Assembly: GCF_000756385.1 (NCBI RefSeq)
Contig: NZ_JNFC01000007.1
Coordinates: forward strand, 1 to 64,000
Reading direction: 5' to 3'
Source: Sphingopyxis sp. LC363
Lineage (GTDB): Bacteria; Pseudomonadota; Alphaproteobacteria; Sphingomonadales; Sphingomonadaceae
Length of the DNA stretch: 64,000 nucleotides
The notes under the pieces are model-generated. The model saw nothing but the letters and a program-made list of their open reading frames with translations. It was not told the origin of the DNA and made no database searches. This document shows, one piece after another, positions 45,595 through 54,440 of this stretch (the first letter of the stretch is position 1; every line of letters starts with the position of its first letter). The position numbers were made by a program, and so were the translations under genes.

Positions 45595-45669
45595 TGGCTG
45601 GGGCGGCAGGATTCGAACCTGCGCATGGCGGTACCAAAAACCGCTGCCTTACCGCTTGGCTACGCCCCA
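45595..45669 (-). tRNA. tRNA-Gln (TTG anticodon)
   Basis: A 75-base gene that folds as a standard cloverleaf. Acceptor TGGGGCG pairs with CGCCCCA, followed by discriminator G and encoded CCA. The anticodon stem GCGGT/ACCGC encloses loop TTTTGGT with anticodon TTG, reading CAA. The T arm contains GGTTCGAATCC. It lies 58 bp downstream of ilvE on the same strand, and a truncated gene abuts its 3' end. Confidence 0.96.
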
Positions 45670-45727
45670 ACGGCCGGTGCGACGCGCGCTCTATAGCGCG
45701 TCGCGACCTAATGCAAGGCGGGTCGGA

Positions 45728-46813
45728 TCAGAGCCGCGTGACCCAGCCGTGCGGGTCGGCGGCGCGGCCGCGCTGGATGTCGACGAGCTTGCTCTTCAGC
45801 ATTTCGGTGACCTGTCCCGGGCCGCCCGCGCCGATCGTGAAGCTCGCCTCTCCGCGCGTCACCTTGCCCACCGGGGTGACCACCGCGGCGGTACCGCAGG
45901 CGAAGCTTTCGGTGAGCTTGCCGCTCTCCGCATCGGCCTGCCACTGGTCGATCGCATAGGGTTCCTCGCGCACCGTCAGGCCCGCGTCCTTCGCCAGCGT
46001 GATGATCGCGTCGCGCGTGATGCCGGGAAGGATCGTGCCGGTCAGCGGCGGCGTGACGATGCTGCCGTCGTCGAAGACGAAGAACATGTTCATGCCGCCG
46101 AGTTCCTCGATCCAGCGATGCTCGGCGGCGTCGAGGAAGACGACCTGGTCGTGCCCCTTGGCGATCGCCTCGCGCTGCGCGACCAGGCTGGAGGCATAAT
46201 TGCCGCCGCATTTGGCGGCACCGGTACCGCCGGGCGCGGCGCGGGTATAATCCTCCGACACCCAGAGCGAGATCGCGGGGGCGCCCGATTTGAAATAATT
46301 TCCGACTGGCGAGGTGATGACGAGGAACTGATATTCGGAGGCCGGCTTGACCCCCAGAAACACCTCGCTCGCGAACATGAAGGGGCGGAGATAGAGCGCG
46401 CCGCCGTCGACGGGCGGGAACCATCTGGCGTCGGCCGCCACGGCCTCCTTCACCGCCGCGATGAACAATTCCTCGGGGAGTTCGGCCATCGCCATGCGGC
46501 GCGCGCTCGCGTTGAAGCGCGCGGCATTGGCCTCGACGCGGAACAAGGCCATCGACCCGTCGTCGAGACGATAGGCTTTCAGCCCCTCGAAGATTTCCTG
46601 CGCATAATGGAGCACTGCGGTCGCGGGATCGAGCGTTAGCGGCCCGCGCGGCATCACCTGCGCGTCGTGCCAACCCTTCCCCTCGGTATAGCGGATCGAC
46701 ACCATATGATCGGTGAATACGCGCCCGAAAAGCGGGTCCGCAATCGCCGCCGCCCGTACATCGTCCGCCGCCGGATCGGGATGCGGCAGATGGGTGAAGA
46801 CGGGAGCGGACAT
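45728..46813 (-). CDS. ilvE: Branched-chain amino acid aminotransferase
   Basis: A 361-residue PLP enzyme of fold type IV that catalyses the last step of Val, Leu and Ile synthesis. The PLP Lys is Lys201 in GTGAAKCGGNYA. Other family text is HYAQEIFEGLKAYR, RMAMAELP, EELGGMNMFFV and ACGTAAVVTPVG. The length and text fit the bacterial type II branch. ATG 46813 follows weak GGTG; the 16 upstream codons are not conserved. It diverges from a MarR-family gene across 78 bp. Confidence 0.95.
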   Translation of the reverse strand: MSAPVFTHLPHPDPAADDVRAAAIADPLFGRVFTDHMVSIRYTEGKGWHDAQVMPRGPLTLDPATAVLHYAQEIFEGLKAYRLDDGSMALFRVEANAARFNASARRMAMAELPEELFIAAVKEAVAADARWFPPVDGGALYLRPFMFASEVFLGVKPASEYQFLVITSPVGNYFKSGAPAISLWVSEDYTRAAPGGTGAAKCGGNYASSLVAQREAIAKGHDQVVFLDAAEHRWIEELGGMNMFFVFDDGSIVTPPLTGTILPGITRDAIITLAKDAGLTVREEPYAIDQWQADAESGKLTESFACGTAAVVTPVGKVTRGEASFTIGAGGPGQVTEMLKSKLVDIQRGRAADPHGWVTRL

Positions 46814-46891
46814 GCGAAAACACCTTTGGTTGGCTGGTTTCAGGAGCGCGCCTCTTGCCAAAGAGCGGCCCGGCGCGCAACGGTAGCGACT

Positions 46892-47404
46892 ATGCCGGAT
46901 GAAAATTTTCTTTCACAAGTCCCCGCCGCCTCTGCCCTTTTCTTGCGCGAGGAGGAGGTGCGTCGCGGCATCGAGTTCCTCTTTTTCGCCCATGCTTCGC
47001 TCTGGCACGCAATCGACGCGCGGCTCGCCGAAAAGGCGCTGGGACGCGCGCATTACCGCGCGCTCTATTTCATCGCGCGCCAGCCGGGGCTGACGATTTC
47101 GGATCTGCTCGCGCTGCTCGGCATCACCAAGCAGTCGCTGGGGCGGGTGGTAAAGGAGCTCGAAGCGCGCGACTATCTGACGACGCGGCCCGGCAACCGT
47201 GATCGGCGCGCCAAGGAGCTGCGGCTCACCGACGCCGGCCGCGCGGCCGAACGCGAGATATTCGCGGCGCTGCGCGATACGATGAGCCGCGCCTATACCC
47301 ATGCAGGGCAGCAGGCGGTGACCGGCTTCTGGCAGGTGAGCGAAGCGCTCGTCCCGGCGCGCGAACGCCGCCGGATCGCAGAGCTGGGGAAGGACGCCGG
47401 CTAG
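46892..47404 (+). CDS. MarR-family transcriptional regulator
   Basis: A 170-residue winged-helix regulator. The DNA-binding part is GLTISDLLALLGITKQSLGRVVKELEARDYLTTRPGNRDRRAKELRLTDAG-like, with the recognition helix about 80-95 and the wing Asp-Arg-Arg motif NRDRRAKE. The N-terminal helix (FFAHASLWHAIDARLAEKAL) dimerises. The divergent position 78 bp from ilvE suggests that it controls itself and perhaps ilvE, but no ligand can be inferred. ATG 46892 opens the conserved region; a rather weak ribosome binding site precedes it. Confidence 0.88.
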   Translation: MPDENFLSQVPAASALFLREEEVRRGIEFLFFAHASLWHAIDARLAEKALGRAHYRALYFIARQPGLTISDLLALLGITKQSLGRVVKELEARDYLTTRPGNRDRRAKELRLTDAGRAAEREIFAALRDTMSRAYTHAGQQAVTGFWQVSEALVPARERRRIAELGKDAG

Positions 47405-47483
47405 AATCTGTCCTGAGGCGATTGAGGGATCGAGATTGCCGCGAGACGCCCGCCGAGCGGCGACGCTGCGCCGGCGGGTCAGG

Positions 47484-47587
47484 CCTTAAAGCCACAAAAG
47501 CCCCGCATGCGCGCACCGTATTGTGTCCTTTGCGGCTCTAAGGCGACAAAGGATATGCGTGAACGCGCCGCGACTGTCTCCTTTGTC
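47484..47587. repeat. Tandem hairpin modules of composite repeat, copy B
   Basis: The first hairpin has arms starting CCTTAAAGCCACAAAAG (47484-47500) and ending GCGGCTCTAAGG (to 47543). A second has GACAAAGGA (47545-47553) pairing with TCCTTTGTC (47579-47587). The first matches the hairpin at 1956-2014, including the phrase ATTGTGTCCTTT. The shared phrase GGATAATGTAGGAAAG follows at 47669-47684. No gene is visible. Confidence 0.6.
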
Positions 47588-47770
47588 ACTTTAAGAAAGC
47601 GACGCGGAACCCCTGCTGCCGGGTGACAATCAACGATCCAAAGAGCCGGTCCAAAGGCTGGCACAGCCGGATAATGTAGGAAAGCGATCTTTTCGGCCCG
47701 CGCCGCGGCTCGCTTATTTTGGATCCGGAAGGGTGGTGAATGTCCGGTTTCGAGCGATTACGGACATAAT

Positions 47771-47900
47771 GATCCTCCCCTGCGGCGGAGCCGTGGGGAG
47801 GGGTGGAGGGGCCACGCGCGCAGCGCGCTCGCTTCGCTCGCGGCCCCTCCGTCAGCGCTTCGCGCTGCCACCTCCCCATCGCTGCGCGACAGGGAGGATC
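47771..47900. repeat. MITE/REP-like element with GATCCTCCC terminal inverted repeats, copy B
   Basis: A 130-bp element beginning GATCCTCCCCTG and ending ACAGGGAGGATC, with internal palindromes around GCGCGC and CTCGCTTCGCTCGCG. Its right arm matches the right arm of the copy at 2080-2218 almost base for base (CTGCGCGACAGGGAGGATC). It ends 41 bp from the proC stop. Confidence 0.75.
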
Positions 47901-47941
47901 GCCACGGCAGCTGCCCACAGCGTCAGCCGGAGCCACAGAGT

Positions 47942-48772
47942 CTATCCCTCGCCGCGCGCAATGTCCGCCAGTTCGCGCCCGCGGTCGCGCGCCGCGCGCA
48001 AGACGCCCGTCAGCAACGCAGCGAGCTGGCCGTCGCTGTCGAGCACGTCAAGCCCCGCCTGCGTGGTTCCGCCCTTGCTTGCGACCTGCGCGATCAATGC
48101 ACCGGGCTTTTCGCCGCTGTCGGCGAGCAGCGCGGTCGCGCCGCCGAAGGTTGCGGTCGCGAGCTTCAACGCGTCTTCGGACGACAGGCCGAGGCGCTCT
48201 CCGGCGGCTGCGTAGGATTCGATCAGGCGAAAAACGAACGCCGGGCCGCTGCCGGTGAAGGCGGTGACGAGGTCCATCGTCGAATCGTCGGCGAGCGGGA
48301 CGACCGTGCCGAGCGGGTCGAGAAGGCTGCCGATCGTCGTCTCGTCGGCGTTGCCGTGGCTCGCGACCGCCGAGACCCCGGCGCCGATGCGCGCGGCGAG
48401 GTTGGGCAGAATGCGGACCTGCGCCCGCGCGGCGGGAAAACGTGCCGCGAGGTCGGAGAGCGAAACCCCCGCGAGGATCGACAGCAGATGGGTTTCGCCC
48501 GTCACGACCTCGGCAAGCTCGTTCGCGACTTCGCCGAGTTGCTGCGGCTTCATGCCGAGCATGACCCATTCGGCGGCTCCGCCCGCGCCCAGCCATTCGG
48601 CGAGCGATGCGAATTGCGCGATCCCCTCGCGCGGCGCCGCGAACGGATCGACGATCGCGACCGTAGCGGGATCAAGCCCCGCCTTCAGCCAGCGATCCAG
48701 CATCGCGCCCGCCATATTGCCGCACCCCACGAGCAGCATCCGGCCGGCAAAATTCTTCAAATTCTTCGTCAT
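47942..48772 (-). CDS. proC: Pyrroline-5-carboxylate reductase
   Basis: Last enzyme of proline synthesis (P5C to proline with NAD(P)H). The 276-residue protein has the Rossmann start LLVGCGNMAGAML (11-23), LGMKPQQ, and the C-terminal active-site region FTGSGPAFVFRLIE followed by SKGGTTQAGLDVL. Length and motifs are normal. It lies 19 bp downstream of phoK on the same strand. The start ATG at 48772 follows a poor ribosome binding site. Confidence 0.95.
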   Translation of the reverse strand: MTKNLKNFAGRMLLVGCGNMAGAMLDRWLKAGLDPATVAIVDPFAAPREGIAQFASLAEWLGAGGAAEWVMLGMKPQQLGEVANELAEVVTGETHLLSILAGVSLSDLAARFPAARAQVRILPNLAARIGAGVSAVASHGNADETTIGSLLDPLGTVVPLADDSTMDLVTAFTGSGPAFVFRLIESYAAAGERLGLSSEDALKLATATFGGATALLADSGEKPGALIAQVASKGGTTQAGLDVLDSDGQLAALLTGVLRAARDRGRELADIARGEG

Positions 48773-48791
48773 GGTCCCTGGTTCTTCTTAG

Positions 48792-50456
48792 TTACCGGCA
48801 ACTGCTTTCTGGACCCGAGATCAGGTCGAGGCAGCGGCCGTCGATCTTGTTTGCATCCACCGTCAAGCCAATCAGCGAGGCCAGCGTCGGCATGATATCG
48901 ACCGTCATCACCGCATTGGGCTGTTCGAAGCCGGCCAGCCCCTTGCGCCAGAAAAGGATCGGTACGCGGCGGTCGTAATCCCACACCGAGCCGTGCGTCG
49001 CGACATAGCCGACGCCGGCTTCGGGGATCGGGGTGACGCGGGGCTTCAACGCGATGATGAAATCGCCCGACCGCTGCGGATGATAGGAGGCGCGCAGCTT
49101 GTCCATCAGCGTCCAGGTATCGGGCGCGCGCTTCGAGATCGGATGCGCTTCGAGTTCCTCGCGCGTCACCACCGCCTCGATCTGCGGATGCGCGCGGAGG
49201 CGCGGAAGCAGTTCGGCAAGCACGGCCTTGCGCTGCGCCGCGGTCAGCGTCTTCGCGAGATAATAGTCGCCGCCATCACCGTAAAGAATGGGCTGCGGCA
49301 GGCCGAGCTTTTCGGCGACGGCTTTCCCCATCGCCTCGGGATCGAGCGCCTTGTCGACGCGCTGCGCATCGGGCCAGGCGTTCTGGCGGTTGCGTTCGGG
49401 CAGGTCGTGGCCGCCATGGTCGGCGGTGAGTGCGACCGCATAGTCGATGCCCGTCGCATCGAGCCGCGCGAAGAAGTCGCCGAGCTCGCGGTCGAGCCCC
49501 GCCATCTGGAGGCACATTTCGCTGCCTTCGGTACCCGTGCCGTGGCCGACATAATCGGTCGCCGAAAGGCCGACGATCAGGAGGTCGGTGCTGTCCCCCT
49601 CGCCCATCTTGCGCACCTGACGCAGCGCCGCGGCGGTCGCGAGCACGGCGCCGTCCGCTTCGGGCGACGCCATGAAGCGGCGGAAGTCGCCCGCGTCGCG
49701 CGCCATCCGGCCGGTGCCGACCGAACCGCCCTTGTCGAGCGGGATCGCGATGTCGTGCGGCGCGCATTCGGCGGGCAGCGTCAGTGCCGGACGCGCCTGA
49801 CCGATCGCCGCGGCGATCGCGGCGCTCGCCTGCTGCGCGGTCGGCGACAGCGTGGTGCCGCGATAGCTGGTGAGGCCGGTGGGCACGAGCCACATCAACT
49901 CGTCGGCCCGGCGTCCGCCCATCATGATCGCCGCGCGGTCCTTACCCGATACCGAGACGACCTGCGCCTTCGGGTCGCGCGCCTTCATCAGGTCGCCGAG
50001 CGTCGGGACGAGCAGATGGTTCACCGACGGCGCATATTCGCCGCCCTTCGACGTCGTGCCGGCGACACTCTCGTCCTCGGCGCAATAGACGCGCTTGTCC
50101 GCGCGCGCGACCGACGGGTCGAAATAATTATTGGCGACGATGCCCGTGTGCGCCGGGTGGTTGCCGGTCAGGATCGTCGAATGGCCGGGGCAGGTTTCGG
50201 TCGCGCCATGCGCCTGATAGCCCGACGGGAAGACGACACCCGACGCGAGCCGCGCGAGACCGCCGGTGAAGCGGCCGCGATATTCGGCAAAAAGGTCGGC
50301 CGAGAACTGGTCGACCGCGACCATCACCACCAGCTTCGGGGCAGGCGTCGCGGCCGTAACCTTCTGCACCGGCGGCGCCGAATCCTGCGCGAGGCCGGTT
50401 CCCGCGGCGAGACAAAGCGCGGTGGCAAGGGCAGCGGACAAATATTTCAGCGTCAC
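48792..50456 (-). CDS. phoK: Exported alkaline phosphatase, PhoK/PafA type
   Basis: A 554-residue periplasmic phosphomonoesterase with a signal peptide (LKYLSAALATALCLAAGTGLAQ). It resembles Sphingomonas PhoK: nucleophile Thr88 in ATETCPGHST, Asn110 in NNYFDP, the Lys/Arg pair in VSGKDRAA, metal ligands AVDQFS, TADHGGHD and a late His in THGSVWDYDRR. Thr instead of Ser marks the PafA/PhoK branch rather than classical PhoA. I prefer GTG 50456 because TTGGAGAAG lies just upstream; the frame itself opens 15 bp earlier. No Pho box is evident in the gap to the divergent dsbD gene. Confidence 0.9.
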   Translation of the reverse strand: MTLKYLSAALATALCLAAGTGLAQDSAPPVQKVTAATPAPKLVVMVAVDQFSADLFAEYRGRFTGGLARLASGVVFPSGYQAHGATETCPGHSTILTGNHPAHTGIVANNYFDPSVARADKRVYCAEDESVAGTTSKGGEYAPSVNHLLVPTLGDLMKARDPKAQVVSVSGKDRAAIMMGGRRADELMWLVPTGLTSYRGTTLSPTAQQASAAIAAAIGQARPALTLPAECAPHDIAIPLDKGGSVGTGRMARDAGDFRRFMASPEADGAVLATAAALRQVRKMGEGDSTDLLIVGLSATDYVGHGTGTEGSEMCLQMAGLDRELGDFFARLDATGIDYAVALTADHGGHDLPERNRQNAWPDAQRVDKALDPEAMGKAVAEKLGLPQPILYGDGGDYYLAKTLTAAQRKAVLAELLPRLRAHPQIEAVVTREELEAHPISKRAPDTWTLMDKLRASYHPQRSGDFIIALKPRVTPIPEAGVGYVATHGSVWDYDRRVPILFWRKGLAGFEQPNAVMTVDIMPTLASLIGLTVDANKIDGRCLDLISGPESSCR

Positions 50457-50580
50457 GGACGGCTTCTCCAACCAAGGGGTGTCAGCGCGGGCTGTCCTCT
50501 CGACGAAAGCCGCCTATATGGCAAGCCTTCGAACGACCAACAGCTGCGGACGGGCCATGAATTTGCTGAGTGAGGCTTTT

Positions 50581-52614
50581 GTGACACGCATAGCGCGTAC
50601 GCTGCTGCTGGCGCTGGCGCTCGCCGCGTTCAGCCCCGCGCACGCGCAATCGACGCATATCCATCCCAAACTCGTTGCCGAATCGGCCACCCCCGCGCCC
50701 GGCGGCACGACGACGCTGGCGCTAACCATGGCGCCCGACAAGACGTGGCACGGCTATTGGGTCAATGGCGGCGACGCGGGCTTCGGCCTGTCGGTCGAAT
50801 GGAACGCGCCCGAGGGGGTGACGATCGCGCCCTTCCGCTATCCCGTTCCCGATGCGCTGATCCTCTTCGGCATGATGAACCATGTCTATGAGCATCCCTA
50901 TGCGCTGCTCGCCGAGGTGCGGGTCGACGAAAGCGTCGCGCCCGGCACCGACTTGACCTTGTCGGGTGTCGCCAACTGGCTGGCCTGCACCGACAAGGTG
51001 TGCGTCCCCGAACGGGCGGTGATCTCGGTCGCATTGAAAGCAGGCGACGGGGCGATCCCGGACGCGTCGCGCACTCGCTTCGACGGCTGGCGCGCGCTGC
51101 TTCCGCAGCCGCTCGATCGGCACGGCGCGTGGGAGCGGCGCGGCGAGACGGTGCGCTTCGCCATTCCCCTGCCCGCCAGCACCCAGATCGACGCACCACA
51201 CCTGTTCGTCGAGACGCAGGATGTCGTCGATTATGCCGCGCCCCAGAAGTTCAGCCGCAACGGCGATCAGATCATCGTCGAGACGCGCGCCAAGGGCGAG
51301 AAGGCCGGGCCGGTTTCGGCGCTGCTCAAGCTGGGCGGCGGGCGCGGCCTGTCGCTCAAGCTCGAACCCGGCACGGTGCCCGCGGCCGGCGAAGCGATTG
51401 CGGGACCGACGGGCGCGATCGGCGGGACGCTGTTCTGGACCGCGCTCGGCGGCGCGATCCTCGGCGGGCTGATCCTCAACCTGATGCCCTGCGTCTTCCC
51501 GATCCTCAGCCTCAAGGCGCTCAGCCTTGCGCGGTCGGGTGGCGTTGCACGGAGCGCCAAGGTCGAAGCGCTCGCTTACACCGCCGGCGCGATCGTCACC
51601 GCGCTGCTCCTCGGCGGCGCGTTGCTCGCGCTCCGGGCGGCGGGCGAGCAGGTCGGCTGGGCCTTCCAGCTCCAGCATCCGGTCAGCGTGCTCGCGCTGC
51701 TGATTCTCGCGCTGGCAATCACGCTCAACCTGCTCGGATATTATGAACTGCCGTCGTTCGGCGGCGGGCAAGCGCTTGCTGAAAAGGGCGGCGCGGCGGG
51801 CGGCTTCTGGACCGGCGCGCTCGCGGCCTTCGTCGCCACCCCGTGCAGCGGGCCGCTGCTCGGTGCTGCGCTCGGCGCGACTTTGGTGCTGCCGGCATGG
51901 GCGGCGCTGCCGATCTTCGGCGGGTTGGGGCTGGGGCTCGCCCTGCCCTTCCTCGCGATCGGTTTCGTCCCCGCCTTGCGGCGCCGCCTGCCCAAGCCGG
52001 GCCCGTGGATGGACCGGTTCCGCAAATGGATGGCACTGCCGATGGGCCTCACCACGCTCGCGCTGGCATGGCTGCTGTGGCGCCAACTCGGCAGCGGCGG
52101 GCAGCTTCTGTGGCCCAGCCTCGCGGTCGCGATGGCACTTGTCCTTCTGACGCAATACGGCGCGATCCAGCGCGGCGACCGGCGGTCGTGGCTGTTGATC
52201 GCGTCGGGCCTGCTCCTCGTCGTCAGCCTTGCAGGAACGGTGACCGAGGTTGCCGAGGCGGAGCGCAGCATTGAGGGCGCGGGCTCGACCTTCTCCCCCG
52301 ATGCGCTCACCAAGGCGCGTGCCACCGGCAAGCCCGTCTTCGTCTATTTCACCGCCGACTGGTGCCTGTCGTGCAAGGCGAACGAAGCCGGCGCGATCGA
52401 GCGCGAGGCGGTGCAGAAAGCCTTCGACAAGGCCAGCGTCGTCACGCTCGTCGGCGACTGGACCAATGGCGATCCGGTCATCACGCGCACGCTCGCCGAG
52501 CATGGCCGCAACAGCGTGCCACTCTACCTCTGGTATGCGCCGGGCACCGCCAAGCCCGAAATCCTGCCGCAGATCCTGACCCCGGGTCTGCTCACCGACA
52601 AGGCGGGCGGCTGA
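50581..52614 (+). CDS. DsbD-family thiol:disulfide interchange protein
   Basis: A 677-residue membrane protein that moves reducing power from cytosolic thioredoxin to the periplasm. Signal peptide ARTLLLALALAAFSPAHAQ, N-terminal periplasmic domain with a Cys pair in NWLACTDKVCVPE, about eight helices with redox Cys in NLMPCVFPILSLKAL and ATPCSGPLLG, and a C-terminal thioredoxin-like domain with DWCLSCK. The N-terminal domain resembles the ScsB-like branch more than classical DsbD. GTG 50581 has TGAGG 6 bases upstream; ATG 50557 is the alternative. Its stop overlaps the tlyA start (TGATG). Confidence 0.9.
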   Translation: MTRIARTLLLALALAAFSPAHAQSTHIHPKLVAESATPAPGGTTTLALTMAPDKTWHGYWVNGGDAGFGLSVEWNAPEGVTIAPFRYPVPDALILFGMMNHVYEHPYALLAEVRVDESVAPGTDLTLSGVANWLACTDKVCVPERAVISVALKAGDGAIPDASRTRFDGWRALLPQPLDRHGAWERRGETVRFAIPLPASTQIDAPHLFVETQDVVDYAAPQKFSRNGDQIIVETRAKGEKAGPVSALLKLGGGRGLSLKLEPGTVPAAGEAIAGPTGAIGGTLFWTALGGAILGGLILNLMPCVFPILSLKALSLARSGGVARSAKVEALAYTAGAIVTALLLGGALLALRAAGEQVGWAFQLQHPVSVLALLILALAITLNLLGYYELPSFGGGQALAEKGGAAGGFWTGALAAFVATPCSGPLLGAALGATLVLPAWAALPIFGGLGLGLALPFLAIGFVPALRRRLPKPGPWMDRFRKWMALPMGLTTLALAWLLWRQLGSGGQLLWPSLAVAMALVLLTQYGAIQRGDRRSWLLIASGLLLVVSLAGTVTEVAEAERSIEGAGSTFSPDALTKARATGKPVFVYFTADWCLSCKANEAGAIEREAVQKAFDKASVVTLVGDWTNGDPVITRTLAEHGRNSVPLYLWYAPGTAKPEILPQILTPGLLTDKAGG

Positions 52615-53354
52615 TGGCGAAGCAGCGCGCCGACCAGTTGCTCGTCGACCGTGGGCTGGCCGAAAGCCGGACGCGCGCGCAGGCATTGATCCTTGCCGGG
52701 CTTGCCTTCGTCGGCGACCGCAAGATCGACAAGGCGGGACAGCAGATCGCCGACGATGCCGAGATCAGCGTCAAGGGCCGCGATCACCCATGGGTGTCGC
52801 GTGGCGGGATCAAGCTCGACCATGCGCTTAGGCATCTGGGCTGGGACGTGAGCGGCGCGGTTGCGATCGATGTCGGATCGTCGACCGGCGGGTTCACCGA
52901 CGTGTTGCTCAGCCGCGGCGCGGCGCGCGTCTATGCAATCGATTCGGGCACCAACCAGCTCGCATGGAAACTCCGGCAGGACCCGCGCGTCATTGTCCAC
53001 GAACAAACGAGCGCGCGCATCCTGACCGCCGGCCATATCCCCGAACCCGTCGACCTGATCGTTTGTGACGCGAGCTTCATCGCGCTGTCGAAGGTGCTGC
53101 CGGTGCCCATGAGCTTCGCGAAACCCGGTGCCCGCATGGTCGCGCTGATCAAGCCGCAATTCGAGGCCGAGCGTCGCGAAGTCGGCAAAAAAGGGGTGGT
53201 GCGTGATGCCGAGGTGCATGCGCGCGTTTGCGCCGAGATGCGAGATTGGCTGCAAAGCGAAGGCTGGGACGTCGCCGACCTCGTTGAAAGCCCGATCACT
53301 GGGCCCGAGGGCAATGTCGAATTTCTGATTGCAGCGGTGAATCGAGCCGCTTGA
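52614..53354 (+). CDS. tlyA: TlyA-family rRNA 2'-O-methyltransferase
   Basis: A 246-residue protein with an S4 RNA-binding domain (about 3-60, RADQLLVDRGLAESRTRAQALILAG) and an FtsJ-like methyltransferase domain: SAM motif VAIDVGSSTGGFTDVLL, DLIVCDASFIAL, and LIKPQFEAERREVGKKGVVRD. TlyA methylates rRNA cytidines (16S C1409 and 23S C1920 in mycobacteria). Some members have been called hemolysins, which this text does not support. Its ATG shares one base with the dsbD stop, so translation is coupled. Confidence 0.93.
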   Translation: MAKQRADQLLVDRGLAESRTRAQALILAGLAFVGDRKIDKAGQQIADDAEISVKGRDHPWVSRGGIKLDHALRHLGWDVSGAVAIDVGSSTGGFTDVLLSRGAARVYAIDSGTNQLAWKLRQDPRVIVHEQTSARILTAGHIPEPVDLIVCDASFIALSKVLPVPMSFAKPGARMVALIKPQFEAERREVGKKGVVRDAEVHARVCAEMRDWLQSEGWDVADLVESPITGPEGNVEFLIAAVNRAA

Positions 53355-53415
53355 CGCTACGCCGCACAATCGCGACACAAATGCAACGGATTCGCATTTG
53401 GGGGATATTGCGGAC

Positions 53416-53967
53416 ATGACCGAAATCGCGACACAGGGCCAGCTTCGCATGTCCTACCTGCGTTGGGCGCTCGTCACCGTGCCGGCGATCGTGCTGATCG
53501 GCAGCCTGATGGGCCTGCTCTCGAACAGCGGTTACGGCAATCGCTGGTTCGCCGCGCTCGACCTGCCCTTGATCACACCGCCGGGCTGGGTGTTCGGCAC
53601 GGTATGGCCGATCCTTTATATCTGCCTCGGCCTGTCGCTCGCGATGATCCTCCATGCGCGCGGCGCCAAGGGGCGCGGTTTCGCGTTGCTGCTTTTCTTC
53701 GTCCAGCTGATCGCCAATTTCGCCTGGTCGCCGCTTTTCTTCGGCCAGCATCAGGTGACGACCGCGCTCTACCTCATCATCTTCATCCTGATGGTCACGA
53801 TCGCGACCGCCTTCGCCTTCGCGCCGATCCGCAAGGCAGCCGCATGGCTGCTCGTGCCCTATATGGTCTGGCTCAGCTTTGCCGCGATCCTGAATTTCCA
53901 GATCGATCAGCGCAATCCCGACGCCGAAACCCTTGTCCCCGCCGCCGCCAGCACCCAGATAAGGTGA
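53416..53967 (+). CDS. tspO: TspO/MBR-family tryptophan-rich sensory protein
   Basis: A 183-residue inner- or outer-membrane protein with five predicted helices. Family marks are PLITPPGWVFGTVWPILYICLGLSLA and QLIANFAWSPLFFGQHQ, with WLLVPYMVWLSFAAILNFQI in helix 5. TspO binds porphyrins and regulates photosynthesis genes in Rhodobacter; its role in non-phototrophs is unclear. ATG 53416 has TTGGGGGA 12 bases upstream; a TTG at 53398 is in frame. It follows tlyA by 61 bp. Confidence 0.92.
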   Translation: MTEIATQGQLRMSYLRWALVTVPAIVLIGSLMGLLSNSGYGNRWFAALDLPLITPPGWVFGTVWPILYICLGLSLAMILHARGAKGRGFALLLFFVQLIANFAWSPLFFGQHQVTTALYLIIFILMVTIATAFAFAPIRKAAAWLLVPYMVWLSFAAILNFQIDQRNPDAETLVPAAASTQIR

Positions 53968-54015
53968 AGGCGCAAGGGACAACCCGGGGGCCACCCCGAC
54001 GAAGGAATATCAGAC

Positions 54016-54342
54016 ATGCAGAGCGAAAACCGCTTTTTCGACGACCTCGCCAAGATGGTGAACGGCATTGCCGGGACCGTCGCCGGCGCCGGCCGCGAAG
54101 CCGAAGCCGCGATGCGCGACCGCGCGAAGGAATTCGTCGGCCGCATGGATTTCGTCAGCCGCGAGGAATTCGAGGCGGTGAAGCAGATGGCCGCCACCGC
54201 GCGCGCCGAAGCCGAAGCGCTGAAAGCGCGGCTCGACAAGCTCGAGGGCGCAAACAAGCCCGCTGCGGCGCCAAAGGCGGCTGCCAAGACGGCGCCCGCA
54301 AAACCGGCGGCAAAGCCCGCGGCGCGCAAGCCCAAAAGCTGA
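54016..54342 (+). CDS. UbiK-family accessory factor (YqiC/BMFP)
   Basis: A 108-residue coiled-coil protein. The start FFDDLAKMVNGIAGTVAGAGREAE and the segment MDFVSREEFEAVKQMAATARAEAEALKARLDKLE match the UbiK/BMFP family, a helper of ubiquinone synthesis that forms trimers. The Lys/Ala/Pro-rich tail (AAKTAPAKPAAKPAARKPK) is an extension often seen in sphingomonads and may bind membranes or nucleic acid. It lies between tspO and ybjN on one strand. Confidence 0.88.
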   Translation: MQSENRFFDDLAKMVNGIAGTVAGAGREAEAAMRDRAKEFVGRMDFVSREEFEAVKQMAATARAEAEALKARLDKLEGANKPAAAPKAAAKTAPAKPAAKPAARKPKS

Positions 54343-54440
54343 CGCGTCCCCCGCGCCCGCCGTATCTTGTCTGCAAATTATCCCCGGATGACGTGGGACG
54401 CGGACTCGCGTCGCTGCGCCATCCGGGCTAAGGCGCGCGC

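Larger units (their letters stand above)
47405..47941. other. Intergenic region holding composite repeat copy B
   Basis: About 540 bp between MarR and proC. From left to right it holds 80 bp of unremarkable sequence, two hairpins (47484-47587), the 16-bp shared phrase at 47669-47684, 86 bp without recognisable content, and the GATCCTCCC element (47771-47900). The genes converge, so it should hold 3' ends rather than promoters. Confidence 0.6.

Noticed and set aside
45595-45696. C-terminal extension of the enoyl-CoA hydratase reading GWLGRQDSNLRMAV
   Set aside because: This is the well-known spurious translation of a tRNA gene; the cloverleaf of tRNA-Gln covers it exactly.
52614-53354. tlyA as a hemolysin gene
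   Set aside because: S4 plus FtsJ-like methyltransferase motifs show an rRNA methyltransferase, and no signal peptide or pore-forming text is present.
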